Of a stretch of 64,000 nt of DNA, positions 17,058 to 26,313 are shown piece after piece. Positions within the stretch are counted from its first letter, which is position 1. Every line of letters begins with the position of its first letter. A program made the position numbers and the translations under genes. The DNA is from Gammaproteobacteria bacterium (lineage in GTDB: Bacteria; Gemmatimonadota; Gemmatimonadetes; Longimicrobiales; Gaopeijiaceae), in the NCBI GenBank assembly GCA_028820325.1, contig JAPPJO010000017.1, positions 62,001-126,000 of the forward strand. Reading direction: 5' to 3'. Below the pieces are notes generated by a model. It saw only the letters and a program-made list of their open reading frames with translations. It did no database searches and had not been told where the DNA came from.

Positions 17058-17830
17058 GGCGAAGTTCGCTCGGACGTCCCGCGTGGGCGTTGCTGCTCGC
17101 AGCCCTGCTCCAGGCCTGCGCCCCGGCCGACACCTCCCGCACCCTGCACGTGTACGCCGCCTCGTCCCTTGCCGAGAGCTTCGCCGCCATGGAGCACGCC
17201 TTCGAGGCGGCGCACCCCGGGGCCGACGTGGTTCTGGCGTTCGCGGGCAGCCAGGTGCTGCGCCTTCAGATCGAGCAGGGCGCCCCCGCCGACGTGTTCG
17301 CTTCCGCCGACCCGGCGCACATGCAGGCTCTGGTGGAGCTCGGCCGAGTCCGCGACGGGCGCATCTTCGCGCACAACCAGCTGGTGCTCATCGTGCCCCC
17401 CGGGAACCCCGCGCGCATCGAGTCCTTCCGCGACCTGCCGCGCGCCAGCCGACTGGTGATCGGGACCGAGGGCGTCCCCGTGGGCAGCTACGCGCGCCGG
17501 GCGCTGCGGCGCGCCGAGGCGGCGGGAGAAGGCGGCTTCGCGGCTTCGGTACTCGCGCGGGTGGCCTCCGAGGAGAGCAACGTGCGCCTCGTGCGGGCCA
17601 AGGTGGAGCTCGGCGAGGCGGACGCAGCCATCGTCTACCGGAGCGACACCGTCGCGGCGGGAGGCGTGCGCGCCATCGAAATCCCACCCGCGCTGAACGT
17701 CAGCGCCGACTACTCCATCGGCATCGTGGAGGGCAGCGTGAACCCCGACCTCGCCGAGGCATGGCTCACGTTCGTCCTTTCCCGGCAAGGTCGCGAACTC
17801 CTGGCCCGGCACGGGTTCGCGGCGGAGTAG
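17054..17830 (+). CDS. modA: Molybdate ABC transporter substrate-binding protein
   Basis: A 258-residue lipoprotein (lipobox LLQAC near residue 22) of the ModA family. Characteristic stretches are [52 protein letters not shown] and the C-terminal [22 protein letters not shown]. It binds molybdate or tungstate in the periplasm and delivers it to ModB. The start overlaps the regulator's stop by ATGA, and modB begins seven bases after its stop. Molybdate versus tungstate preference cannot be read with certainty. Confidence 0.92.
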   Translation: MRRSSLGRPAWALLLAALLQACAPADTSRTLHVYAASSLAESFAAMEHAFEAAHPGADVVLAFAGSQVLRLQIEQGAPADVFASADPAHMQALVELGRVRDGRIFAHNQLVLIVPPGNPARIESFRDLPRASRLVIGTEGVPVGSYARRALRRAEAAGEGGFAASVLARVASEESNVRLVRAKVELGEADAAIVYRSDTVAAGGVRAIEIPPALNVSADYSIGIVEGSVNPDLAEAWLTFVLSRQGRELLARHGFAAE

Positions 17831-17837
17831 GCAACGC

Positions 17838-18686
17838 GTGAGCCGGCAGGCGAACCTGCGCGACACCCTGGGCGCCGGGCGCTGGCCGTCGCTGGCGGCG
17901 GCGGTGCCCATGCTCGTACTGCTCGCCCTTCCGGTCGTCGCGCTGGCGCTGGCCTCGTCGCCGGCGGAGCTGGCCGCGGGGGCACGCCATCCGCTCTTTC
18001 TTCCGGCCCTCGGGCTGACGGCGCGCACGACGGTGGTGAGCCTGGTGGTCGTGGTGGCGGCGGGCACCCCGCTGGCGTGGTGGCTCGCGGCCTCCTCCGG
18101 CCGCTGGGCGCGCGGCGTGGAGCAACTGGTGGACCTGCCCATCGTCCTGCCGCCCGCCGTGCTCGGCATCGCGCTGCTCCAGACCTTCGGCCGCAACGGC
18201 CTGCTGGGCGGCCCGCTGGAGGCGCTCGGGCTGCAGGTGCCCTTCACCACGGCCGCCGTGGTGCTCACCCAGGTGGTGGTCGCCTCGCCGTTCTATGTCC
18301 AGTCGGCGGCGGCCGCGTTCCGCCGGGTCGACCGCGACCTGCTCATCGTCGCGCGCACGCTGGGACGGTCGCCGGTGGGGGCGTTCTTCGGGGTGGCGGT
18401 GCCGGTGGCGCTGCCCGGGCTGGTCAGCGGGGCCGCTCTGGCGTGGGCGCGCGCGATTGGCGAGTTCGGGGCGACGCTGCTCTTCGCGGGCAACCTGCCG
18501 GGACGAACGCAGACCGCGCCGCTGGCCATCTACACGGCGCTCGAGTCGGACGTGCAGGCTGCGGTCGCGCTTTCCCTGGTGCTGGCCGCGGTCGCGGTGC
18601 TGCTGCTGCTCGGGCTGCGCGCGCTTCCGGGCGGCCGTCTGGGCAGGGTGGTGGAGGCAGTGGCCGCAGGGGCGGGTCGGCGGTGA
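17838..18686 (+). CDS. modB: Molybdate ABC transporter permease
   Basis: A 282-residue inner-membrane protein with about six membrane spans. It carries the permease coupling motif for the ATPase and the ModB/CysT-like signature [24 protein letters not shown]. It begins with GTG at 17838. The N-terminal 30 residues precede the first span and end in a Leu/Val-rich helix. It forms the channel with ModA and ModC. The stop overlaps modC's GTG. Confidence 0.92.
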   Translation: MSRQANLRDTLGAGRWPSLAAAVPMLVLLALPVVALALASSPAELAAGARHPLFLPALGLTARTTVVSLVVVVAAGTPLAWWLAASSGRWARGVEQLVDLPIVLPPAVLGIALLQTFGRNGLLGGPLEALGLQVPFTTAAVVLTQVVVASPFYVQSAAAAFRRVDRDLLIVARTLGRSPVGAFFGVAVPVALPGLVSGAALAWARAIGEFGATLLFAGNLPGRTQTAPLAIYTALESDVQAAVALSLVLAAVAVLLLLGLRALPGGRLGRVVEAVAAGAGRR

Positions 18687-19435
18687 ACCCGACCTGGCAC
18701 GCCGAGGTCCGTATGCGGGTCGGTGAGCTGGATCTGGACGTGCGCCTGGACGGTGGAGGGCGGCCCGTCGCCCTGGTAGGCCCCAACGGCTCCGGGAAGA
18801 CCACCCTTTTGCGCACCATCGCGGGCGCCTACCGGCCATCCACCGGGGTCATCGCGGTCGGCGACCGCGTCCTGTTCGACTCCGCCCGCGGCATCGACCT
18901 CCCTCCGGAGGAGCGGAGGGTAGGCTACGTCCCCCAGGGCTACGGGCTGTTCCCGCACCTGCGCGTGCTGGACAACGTGAGGTTCGGGCTGGCGGGCTCT
19001 TCACGGCGGGACAACGGTGCACGGGCCTCCGCCCTCGCCGTGCTCGAACAGCTGGAAGCCGACCATCTCGCCGAGCGCTGGCCGGACACGCTCTCGGGCG
19101 GCGAGCGCCAGCGGGTCGCGCTGGCTCGCGCGCTGGTCACCGAGCCTCACATCCTGCTCCTCGACGAGCCGCTCGCGGCACTCGACGCGGCCGCGCGCCG
19201 GACCATGCGCCGCCGGCTTGCTGAGCGGCTCGAGGAGAGCGCCGTGCCGGCCATGGTCATCACTCACGACATCCGCGACATCGTGGCGCTGGACGCCGAT
19301 GTCCACGTGATGGAGGACGGAAGGATCGTGCAGCGGGGCCCGGCCGACGCGCTCGCCACGCACCCCGCCACAGAGTTCGTGGCGGAGGTCTTCGGATCAC
19401 CGCTGGCTACTCGCGGGAGCCGCCTTCGGCGTTAG
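18683..19435 (+). CDS. modC: Molybdate ABC transporter ATPase lacking a TOBE domain
   Basis: A 250-residue ABC ATPase. Walker A is GPNGSGKTT, the Q-loop lies in [13 protein letters not shown], the signature is [15 protein letters not shown], Walker B is [12 protein letters not shown], and the switch histidine is in VITHD. The GTG at 18683 overlaps modB's stop. It ends about 15 residues after the conserved EFVAEVFG region. The C-terminal TOBE/MOP domain that many ModC proteins carry (about 350 residues in total) is therefore absent. It powers uptake through ModB. Its last four bases overlap the convergent FHA gene. Confidence 0.9.
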   Translation: MNPTWHAEVRMRVGELDLDVRLDGGGRPVALVGPNGSGKTTLLRTIAGAYRPSTGVIAVGDRVLFDSARGIDLPPEERRVGYVPQGYGLFPHLRVLDNVRFGLAGSSRRDNGARASALAVLEQLEADHLAERWPDTLSGGERQRVALARALVTEPHILLLDEPLAALDAAARRTMRRRLAERLEESAVPAMVITHDIRDIVALDADVHVMEDGRIVQRGPADALATHPATEFVAEVFGSPLATRGSRLRR

Positions 19436-19755
19436 CTGCCAGCATCGGCCTGCGAGGAACGGCCTTCGTCCGGCTCGGCATCGGCCCGGACACAGAGCGC
19501 GCCCAACTCCCCCGCAGTGATGGTGCACGCACCGAAGCGCAGCACATCCCCGGGATCGAGCAGGGCCTGCCGGATCGGGTGCCACTCCTCCCCACGGCGC
19601 ACGAAGGTGCCGCTCCCCGTCGCGCGATCGGCGACGTGGATCCGACCCTCGGGCAGGCAGACCACTTCGGCATGGCACCGCGACACGCTGCCGTCACGCA
19701 GCACGACATCGCACGTGCCCTTGCGGCCCACGGTCCGAGCGACGATGCGAGACAT
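19432..19755 (-). CDS. Stand-alone FHA-domain protein
   Basis: A 107-residue cytoplasmic protein made almost entirely of one forkhead-associated domain. Phosphothreonine-binding features are SRCHAEV (Ser and His of the loop) and the later GSGTFV. FHA domains bind phosphothreonine peptides. It starts 12 bases after the stop of the protease-FHA gene on the same strand, so the two are likely one operon. No kinase gene is in the window. Confidence 0.8.
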   Translation of the reverse strand: MSRIVARTVGRKGTCDVVLRDGSVSRCHAEVVCLPEGRIHVADRATGSGTFVRRGEEWHPIRQALLDPGDVLRFGACTITAGELGALCVRADAEPDEGRSSQADAGS

Positions 19756-19767
19756 GTCCGAACCCTC

Positions 19768-21294
19768 TCAGTTGTCGGGTTTGCCGGCCGGCACCGGCTG
19801 AAGGGCCAGACGCGGCCCGTCACCGAACTGAACCACGGCATCCCGGGAGAGTTCCCGGGGCGTGAACGGAACCAGCCGTTCACCGTTGACCCACGTGCCC
19901 TCGCGCGAGTTCAGATCCTCGATGAAGAAACGCCCGCCCTTCCGGATCACGCGCGCGTGACGCATGGAGACGGTCGGGTCGTGGATGACCTCGTCGACCA
20001 GGGTCGGCTGGCGGCCGATGACCAGCCCGCCCTCGGCACGCCGGAGCCTGTGGCCCCCAAAACGGATGTCGATGGGTGGATCGCCGTAGTCCGAAGGATC
20101 GGCCACGAACCGAAGATCCGGAAGTGCGGCTCCGTGCGGAGCGCCTCCCGCGCCTCCGGGTCGGCGAACGCCTCCCGCTACAGCCCCGCGGCCGGGCAGA
20201 AAGTACCTGAACGGCAGATAGAGGCCCGAGCTGCGAGGCCTTCCGGGGTCGCGCGCCCCCGCCGACGCCTGCTCGACCACCCGCACGACCTCGCGGCGCG
20301 GCGCGCGCATGGTCAGGAACATCAGCGTCGGAAACATGACCGCCGCCATGCCGAGCGTGATCCACAGACCCAGGGCCACCCGGTCTTCGGTGGCTTCCAT
20401 GCGCCTCTCGGTAGCCTCCACCGCCGACCCCACGGCCTCCGCCGCGGCGCTGGATGCCGCCTCCGCAGCCTCGGCTGCCGCGCTGGTCGCCGCCTGCACA
20501 GCCTGCTCGGCCGCTCTGGCCGCCGCTTCCGCAGCCTCCCTCGCGGCGCTGGCTTCATCATCGGTGCAGCGGGAGTCGGTCGTGCTGACGGCGATGCCGA
20601 GGGTCGTCAGTTCGCGCACCGCCTCGGTGATTCGCGAAGCCACGAACACGCCCTGTGACGCGAGGGCACCTCTGGTGTTCACGCCCACCACCATCCCGCA
20701 GTCGGAGATCAGCGGCCCACCGCTGTTGCCCGGGTTGATCGCCGCATCATGCTGAACCTGGTCCAGCTCTCTCCCTCCAGCCCTGACGTCCCACGGCGCC
20801 CGGTACAGTCGGCCGATCACGCCCCGCGTCAATGTCGTCTGCAGCGACATGTTTCCGGTGATCGCGTCCGCGATGCCGGGAAACCCTACGGCCCATACGG
20901 TCTCGCCCGTCTGCAGGGGCATGGTCCCGAGCAGGAGTTCGGGCAGCACCAGACCGTCCACCTCGAGAACGGCGAGGTCCAGTTCGGGAGACTCCCACCG
21001 CACGCGGGCCTCCCTCATGCCGCCGGTGTGCGCCGAGATCACCTGATGCCCCGCGCCACCGTTCACGACGTGATGGTTGGTCAGAACGATGCCGGGAGCC
21101 ACCACCGCCCCGCTGCCGGTGCCGAAGCCGGTGGGGAGCAGGGTGACGACCCGCACCACGCTGCGGTCGGCCTCGCGGATTCGATCGACCGCGGTCCTCG
21201 ACTGTCCGGCCACCGTCTCCGGCGCCACGAGAAAAAGGGACCCGAGCATCCATGCCGCGACCAATCCCGTGCCTGCGCTGGCTCGGCTGGACAT
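19768..21294 (-). CDS. Membrane-anchored trypsin-like protease fused to an FHA domain
   Basis: A 508-residue protein. A signal or anchor segment (about 10-30) is followed by an HtrA-type S1 protease domain (about 35-240). The triad is H75 in TNHHVV, D106 in ELDLAVLE and S191 in NPGNSGGP. Then comes an alanine-rich helical stalk (about 248-303), one membrane helix (about 307-329) and a C-terminal FHA domain (about 405-508; SMRHARV, REGTWVNG). The topology places the protease in the periplasm and the FHA domain in the cytoplasm. No PDZ domain is present. This suggests phosphopeptide-linked control or tethering of an envelope protease. The downstream FHA gene is its operon partner. Confidence 0.85.
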   Translation of the reverse strand: MSSRASAGTGLVAAWMLGSLFLVAPETVAGQSRTAVDRIREADRSVVRVVTLLPTGFGTGSGAVVAPGIVLTNHHVVNGGAGHQVISAHTGGMREARVRWESPELDLAVLEVDGLVLPELLLGTMPLQTGETVWAVGFPGIADAITGNMSLQTTLTRGVIGRLYRAPWDVRAGGRELDQVQHDAAINPGNSGGPLISDCGMVVGVNTRGALASQGVFVASRITEAVRELTTLGIAVSTTDSRCTDDEASAAREAAEAAARAAEQAVQAATSAAAEAAEAASSAAAEAVGSAVEATERRMEATEDRVALGLWITLGMAAVMFPTLMFLTMRAPRREVVRVVEQASAGARDPGRPRSSGLYLPFRYFLPGRGAVAGGVRRPGGAGGAPHGAALPDLRFVADPSDYGDPPIDIRFGGHRLRRAEGGLVIGRQPTLVDEVIHDPTVSMRHARVIRKGGRFFIEDLNSREGTWVNGERLVPFTPRELSRDAVVQFGDGPRLALQPVPAGKPDN

Positions 21295-21519
21295 GGACCA
21301 TCCCCTCCTTCTCTACGGCGTGTCTGTGCTCGTCTACACCCGGCCGACGCGCATGTCACGAGCCACGCTGCCGGGTGCTCGGTTACCCTGTCCGGGGGAC
21401 GTAACCTGGCGCCACCGCCGGTGTACGGTTACCCGATCGCCGTTGGCGTTCATGGGCATGGCGGACCGCCTCGCTCCGTGCGGCCAGCCATCCCCCACTC
21501 ACCTCGGGAGGAGGATCGC

Positions 21520-22017
21520 ATGAAGAGGTCCCTGCTGTTCGCCGCTGTAGCGATGTCCGCCTGTTCCTCGGCTCCGATCTCCTACTACGGCGTGGCTCCG
21601 CCCGGACGGGAGACGGCGTATCAGTGCGCGGTCGCTCAGTTGAACATTCTGGGCTACACCATCGAGGACGGAAACAGCGACGCCGGCTTTGTCCGGGGCC
21701 GCAGGCAGACATCAGGCCTGGGAACCCAGATATTCACCGGCAACACCTACCACGACGTGCTCACCGCAACCGCCTTCGACAACCCGGCCTCCGGAGAAAC
21801 CAACCTGAGGGTCGTGGCGACCCGCATCGCGGACCACGACACGGGCCTGCTCGGGGCCCTCACCGACGAGCCGGAGCAGGGAGAGGACGTCATCGCGCCC
21901 TCGGACAGCGGGAAGGCCGACGCACGGGCGCTGCTCGCCAACTGTGGAGTCTCCAGCGTGACGACTTCCGGAGGGCCGGATCGCTACTTGCTCGAGGGAG
22001 CCGCCGGCCCGCGCTGA
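21520..22017 (+). CDS. Small lipoprotein, unknown function
   Basis: A 165-residue protein with a lipoprotein signal (AAVAMSAC, Cys at about residue 15) and a strong GGGAGGAGG before the ATG at 21520. The mature part is an alpha/beta domain (TAYQCAVAQLNILGYTIED..AGFVRGRR) similar in pattern to small DUF4810/YbjQ-like lipoproteins, but I do not recognise a named family. It is divergent from the protease gene and convergent with the amidase. Confidence 0.7.
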   Translation: MKRSLLFAAVAMSACSSAPISYYGVAPPGRETAYQCAVAQLNILGYTIEDGNSDAGFVRGRRQTSGLGTQIFTGNTYHDVLTATAFDNPASGETNLRVVATRIADHDTGLLGALTDEPEQGEDVIAPSDSGKADARALLANCGVSSVTTSGGPDRYLLEGAAGPR

Positions 22018-22043
22018 CCCCCGGCTTCCGCTGTCAGGGGGTC
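22016..22043. terminator. Hairpin between convergent genes
   Basis: GACCCCC (22016-22022) pairs perfectly with GGGGGTC (22037-22043) across a 14-base loop and begins inside the lipoprotein stop codon. It lies between convergent genes, where a two-way terminator is expected. No T-run follows on either strand, so intrinsic termination is uncertain. Confidence 0.35.
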
Positions 22044-22051
22044 CGCCGCCC

Positions 22052-23734
22052 TCAGCGGCTCAGCGGAGGCGTGAACGGCGGCGGCCGCCGGTGCTGCGTG
22101 GCCTGCTCGTAGGCGTAGCTGATGCGAATCAGGGTCGGCTCGTCGAAGGGCCGTCCCAGGAGCTGGAGTCCCGCGGGCAGCGTGCCGAACGAGTATCCCA
22201 TCGGCACGTTGAAGGCCGGAAAGCCGGTCGGGGGCGAGAGGATCGAGCTGTTCGCCCCGTAGGTGGTGTTCTCATCGCCGATCAGCCGGGCCGGGTAGTT
22301 GTAGGTCGGATAGACCAGAACGTCGACTTCGTGCTCCTCCATGACCGCGAGCACGGCGTCCTGCAGCCGCTGCTGCGTCTCCAGGTATAGTGGATAATCC
22401 TCGTGCTCCTCGGGCACGTAGTCCACTTCCCGGTTGCGCTCCATGCTGGCGCGCAGGAAGGGATGGAAGTCGCCCGACTCTACCACCTCGTCAAGCGTCC
22501 TGAACTTCAGTTCGGGACGCGTGGCCAGGTACTTCTCGAAGTCATGCTTCAGCCGGCTGATGCTCGGGAAGTCGCCGCGGATGTCGTCCAGATCCGGAAT
22601 CTCGACGGGATCCACGATGACGGCGCCGGCGGCACGCATGTCCTCGAGCGCCTGCTCCATCACCCGCAGCACTTCGGGGTGGATGGTGGTGGGCTCGTCT
22701 TCCTGCTCTTCTCCCTGCTGCTCCTGGTTCTGTCCTTCGCGCGCGCCGGACTCCTGTTCCCCCGCCTCCGGGTCCGCTGACGGCATCTCCTCGCCCGGGA
22801 CGAGCACCCCGCTTCCCAGCGAGCCCGGATCGTCGTAGTCGCGCGCCTCCTCGAACAGTTGGCGCAGCACGCCGATACGCGCGCCCTGGAGCGCGTCGGC
22901 GTCGAGGAACTGGCGGTAGTTGTCGGGCACCCGCCCCTCGCTCTCGAAGGTGACCGGATCCGCGGGATCCTGGCCCACGATCACCTCCAGCACCGCCACC
23001 GCGTCGGCCACGGTGCGGGTCATGGGACCGCCCACGTCGCGCGCGGCGCTCAGCGGGGCGATCCCGTCGCGGCTGGTGAGCCCCATGGTGGTGCGGAACC
23101 CGACCAGCGCCTGGTGGGAGGAAGGCCCCCGGATGGAGCTGCCGGTGTCGGAGCCCAGCCCGACGGCGCCGAAGTTGGCCGCCACCGCGGCTCCCGTGCC
23201 GCCGCTCGAACCCGCCGTCACCCGGGTCGGATCGTAGGGGTTGCGGGAGAATCCCGGCAGCACGGAACTGAGAGTGAACGCCCCGCTGGACGCGAACTCG
23301 GCCAGGTTGGACTTGGCCAGGATGATCGCGCCCGCCTCGCGCAGCTTGCGCACCTGGTAGGCGTCGTCGGGCGGAATTGCCCCGCGGAAGGCGAGGGTCC
23401 CGTTGGTGGTTGGCAGGTCGTGGGTGTCGTAGTTGTCCTTCACGATCACGGGGATGCCGTGCAGCGGACCGGTGAAGCCGGACTCGCCGAAGGCGGCATC
23501 CAGCTCGCGCGCCCGCCCCAGCGCGTACTCGCTCACGGTGATGATGGAGTTCAGGTAGGGGCCCTGCCGGTCGTACGCCTCGATGCGGTCGAGGTAACCC
23601 TGCACCAGCTCCTCCGCCGTGATCCGGCCCTCCTCCATGGCCTGGTGGATGTCCGCGATGGTCGCCTCCTCGACCTGGAAGGCGGGTGCGCACGCGGCGG
23701 CGACGAGCAGGAGGAGGGGAAGAACGCGCATCAT
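22052..23734 (-). CDS. Exported amidase-signature hydrolase
   Basis: A 560-residue lipoprotein-like protein (VAAAC, Cys15) of the amidase signature family. The Ser-cisSer-Lys triad is K99 (VIVKDN), S177 in TAGSSGGTG and S200 in GSDTGSSIRGP. It hydrolyses an amide bond; the substrate is unknown. A Gln/Glu-rich insertion (about 320-345) is unusual and probably a surface loop. The start lies a few bases after the ilvB stop on the same strand, so it is probably co-transcribed with ilvB. A second, cytoplasmic amidase is at 46.9-48.6 kb. Confidence 0.88.
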   Translation of the reverse strand: MMRVLPLLLLVAAACAPAFQVEEATIADIHQAMEEGRITAEELVQGYLDRIEAYDRQGPYLNSIITVSEYALGRARELDAAFGESGFTGPLHGIPVIVKDNYDTHDLPTTNGTLAFRGAIPPDDAYQVRKLREAGAIILAKSNLAEFASSGAFTLSSVLPGFSRNPYDPTRVTAGSSGGTGAAVAANFGAVGLGSDTGSSIRGPSSHQALVGFRTTMGLTSRDGIAPLSAARDVGGPMTRTVADAVAVLEVIVGQDPADPVTFESEGRVPDNYRQFLDADALQGARIGVLRQLFEEARDYDDPGSLGSGVLVPGEEMPSADPEAGEQESGAREGQNQEQQGEEQEDEPTTIHPEVLRVMEQALEDMRAAGAVIVDPVEIPDLDDIRGDFPSISRLKHDFEKYLATRPELKFRTLDEVVESGDFHPFLRASMERNREVDYVPEEHEDYPLYLETQQRLQDAVLAVMEEHEVDVLVYPTYNYPARLIGDENTTYGANSSILSPPTGFPAFNVPMGYSFGTLPAGLQLLGRPFDEPTLIRISYAYEQATQHRRPPPFTPPLSR

Positions 23735-23740
23735 CTTGCC

Positions 23741-25588
23741 TCAGAACAGATCGGAGGGATCGGGCTCCGCGCCCCGGTCCTCGTAGCGATTGGGGATGTG
23801 GTCGCCGGTGACCATGTCCTGGTAGGAAAGTCCCGGCCCGACCATCGGATACACGTGCGCCTCCGGGTCGATGACGACTTCCAGGAAGGCGGGGCCGGAA
23901 AACTCGAGGAACTCCTTGACGACCCGGGGCACGTCCTCCTTGCGATCCAGGCGCTTCGCGTACTCGAAGCCGTCCGCCTGCGCCGCCAGCACGAAGTTCT
24001 TCTTGCGCAGCGACTTGTCGCTCGCGGACAGCCGCCCCTTGAAGAACAGGCGCTGCCACTGCATCACCATGCCGTCGCCGAAGTTGTTCAGCACCATGAC
24101 CTTGACCGGAAGATCGTAGGAGGCGGCGGTCTCGAACTCGCCCAGGTTCATGCGGATGCTGGCGTCCCCGTCCACGTCGATGACCAGCTTGTCCGGGCGC
24201 GCGAACTGGGCCCCTATGGCGGCGGGAAGCCCGAACCCCATCGTGCCCATGCTCCCCGAGGTCAGCCAGAGCCGCGGCTCGCTGAAGTCGCAGTATTGGG
24301 CGGCCCACATCTGGTGCTGTCCCACGCCGGTGGAGATGATCGCGTTGCCGCGGGTGATGCGGTTCATGACCTCCATGACGTAGTAGGGCTGGATGAGCGA
24401 ACTCTCGCGGTCGTAGTCGAGGGCGTAGTCGCGCTTGAGCGCGGCGACCTCGGCGTGCCAGTCGGAGAAGTCGGCCCGGAAGCCGATGGAGTGCCCGTAC
24501 GCCACCAGGTCGTCGAGCGCCTCCCCGAGCATCCCGGTGTAGTGCCAGTCCGCCGGCTTGACCTTGTGGATCTCCGAAGGATCGATGTCGAAGTGGACGA
24601 CCCGCCGGGCCCTGGCCGCGAACTTGGCCGGTACCCCGGCCACGCGATCGTCGAAGCGCGCCCCCACGGCGATGAGCAGGTCGCAGTCGTCCACCGCGTA
24701 GTTGGCGAACGCGGTGCCGTGCATCCCCAGCATGTGCAGGCAGAGCGGCGCGGTGGTGTCGAAACTGCCCAGCCCCATCAGCGTGGTCACGCCGGGGATG
24801 CCGAAATCGTTGGCCAGCCGGCGCAGGGGCTCCGAGGCGTTGGCGTTCACCACCCCGCCACCGGCGTAGATGAGCGGTCGGCGGCTCTCGCCCAGCATGT
24901 CGAAGAACTCGCGGCACCGGTCGTGGCTCAGCTTGCGGGCGCGGAGCGCGTCGAGGCGGCGCCGATACCCGGGGATGGGCAGGCATCCCTCCCCGTGGAA
25001 GGCCCCGGTCCAGTTCTGCACGTCCTTGGGCACGTCCACCACCACCGGACCGGGCCGGCCGGTGCGCGCGATCTCGAAGGCCGTGCGCATGGTGGCCTCG
25101 AGCTGCTCCGGCTTCGTCACCAGGAAGACGTGCTTGGCCACCGGCCCCATCACCGCCGTGACCGGGGCCTCCTGGAAGGCGTCGGTGCCGATGGCGGCGG
25201 TGGGCACCTGGCCGCAGATCACCACGATGGGCACCGAGTCGGCCATGCAGTCGCGCACCGGGGTCACGCAGTTGGTGGCGCCGGGCCCGGAGGTCACCAG
25301 CACGCACCCCACCTTGCCGCTCGCGCGCGCGTAGCCGGCCGCCATGAAGCCGGCGCCCTGCTCGTTCGCGGGCACGATGAGCGGCATCGGCTCCACCCCG
25401 TCCACCGCGTTTTCCTTGTTGTAGCGGAAGACGGCGTCGTAGGTGGGCAGGATCGCTCCGCCGCTGTAGCCGAAGATGGTGTCGATTCCCTCGTCGGCCA
25501 GGACCTGGACGATCATCTCGGCTCCGCTCATTACCTGACCCGCGAGCGGGTGCGCGCGGGAATCGCGGAGCGCGGTGCTGGTTGTCAT
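23741..25588 (-). CDS. ilvB: Acetolactate synthase large subunit
   Basis: A 615-residue ThDP enzyme that makes acetolactate or acetohydroxybutyrate in branched-chain amino-acid synthesis. The catalytic glutamate is E76 in VPANEQGAGFMAAGYARASG. The ThDP-Mg motif is at VDGDASIRMNLGE and the FAD-binding central domain is intact. The start at 25588 is preceded by GGGAGG. Its regulatory subunit gene is next door but on the opposite strand, sharing a 140-bp divergent promoter region instead of the usual ilvBH order. Confidence 0.93.
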   Translation of the reverse strand: MTTSTALRDSRAHPLAGQVMSGAEMIVQVLADEGIDTIFGYSGGAILPTYDAVFRYNKENAVDGVEPMPLIVPANEQGAGFMAAGYARASGKVGCVLVTSGPGATNCVTPVRDCMADSVPIVVICGQVPTAAIGTDAFQEAPVTAVMGPVAKHVFLVTKPEQLEATMRTAFEIARTGRPGPVVVDVPKDVQNWTGAFHGEGCLPIPGYRRRLDALRARKLSHDRCREFFDMLGESRRPLIYAGGGVVNANASEPLRRLANDFGIPGVTTLMGLGSFDTTAPLCLHMLGMHGTAFANYAVDDCDLLIAVGARFDDRVAGVPAKFAARARRVVHFDIDPSEIHKVKPADWHYTGMLGEALDDLVAYGHSIGFRADFSDWHAEVAALKRDYALDYDRESSLIQPYYVMEVMNRITRGNAIISTGVGQHQMWAAQYCDFSEPRLWLTSGSMGTMGFGLPAAIGAQFARPDKLVIDVDGDASIRMNLGEFETAASYDLPVKVMVLNNFGDGMVMQWQRLFFKGRLSASDKSLRKKNFVLAAQADGFEYAKRLDRKEDVPRVVKEFLEFSGPAFLEVVIDPEAHVYPMVGPGLSYQDMVTGDHIPNRYEDRGAEPDPSDLF

Positions 25589-25690
25589 GGAGACGCCTCC
25601 CGTGGCGGGCACGGAAACGGATGGTGGTACCGTGGTGAATAGTCGAACAAAGGCACCCGAATGGCAAAGCCCTCCGGCGAGCCTGCATAT

Positions 25691-25717
25691 CTTGCGATGC
25701 CAGCGCCATCCCGCAAG
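25691..25717 (+). promoter_or_regulatory. Hairpin in the ilvH leader
   Basis: CTTGCG (25691-25696) pairs with CGCAAG (25712-25717), with an additional inner ATG/CAT pairing. It ends 11 bases before the ilvH ATG, which lacks an obvious Shine-Dalgarno. It may influence ilvH translation. Confidence 0.25.
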
Positions 25718-25728
25718 CTTAGACCGCC

Positions 25729-26226
25729 ATGCGACACACCCTGTCCGTCCTGCTTCAGAACGAGGCTGGCGCGCTTTCCCGCGTCACCGACCTGTTTTCG
25801 ACCCGGGGCTTCAACATCGAAAGCCTCAATGTCGCGCCGACGAAGGACTACGCCGTCTCGCGCCTGACGCTGGTCACCAACGGCTCGGACGAGACCCTCG
25901 AGCAGATCATGAAGCAGCTGAGCAAGCTGGTGGATGTCGTGGATCTGCGAAACATGACCGGGCGCGACCACATCATCCGCGAACTGGTGCTGTTCAAGCT
26001 GCGCCTGGCAACCGGCACCCGCGCGCAACTGGAGGAACTGGTTGCGGAGTTCGGCGGGTCGATTCTCGCCGAGCACGAAGGCCACTTCACCATCGAGATC
26101 ACCAGCAGCGGCCCCAGGATCGACGGCTTCCTGGAGAGCGCCGGGCGGATCGCGGAGACCGACGCCCTGGTACGCAGCGGGGCCATGGCGGTATCCCGCG
26201 GCGCGCCCATGCGCTGGCGCGGCTAG
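25729..26226 (+). CDS. ilvH: Acetolactate synthase small (regulatory) subunit
   Basis: A 165-residue protein with an N-terminal ACT domain (residues 2-76; TLSVLLQNEAGALSRVTDLFSTRGFNI) and the C-terminal IlvN/IlvH domain (HIIRELVLFKLR and following). It activates the IlvB subunit and gives valine feedback inhibition. The ATG at 25729 gives the normal N-terminus for the family. It diverges from ilvB and converges on the S9 peptidase gene. Confidence 0.93.
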   Translation: MRHTLSVLLQNEAGALSRVTDLFSTRGFNIESLNVAPTKDYAVSRLTLVTNGSDETLEQIMKQLSKLVDVVDLRNMTGRDHIIRELVLFKLRLATGTRAQLEELVAEFGGSILAEHEGHFTIEITSSGPRIDGFLESAGRIAETDALVRSGAMAVSRGAPMRWRG

Positions 26227-26313
26227 CCTCCGAGGATCCCGCGCAGCGGTCGTCGCTCGGGACCGTGGACGAGATCCGGGAACGAGCGCGCGCGAGGACG
26301 GAACCGCGCGAGG

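Noticed and set aside
22859..25642. A 927-codon rightward frame opposite ilvB and the amidase
   Set aside because: Antisense shadow with low-complexity His/Val/Arg composition.
22542..25709. A long leftward open frame (over 1,000 codons) across ilvB and the amidase
   Set aside because: It is Arg/Gly/His-rich, matches no family and lies in another frame of two convincing genes; an artefact of high GC.
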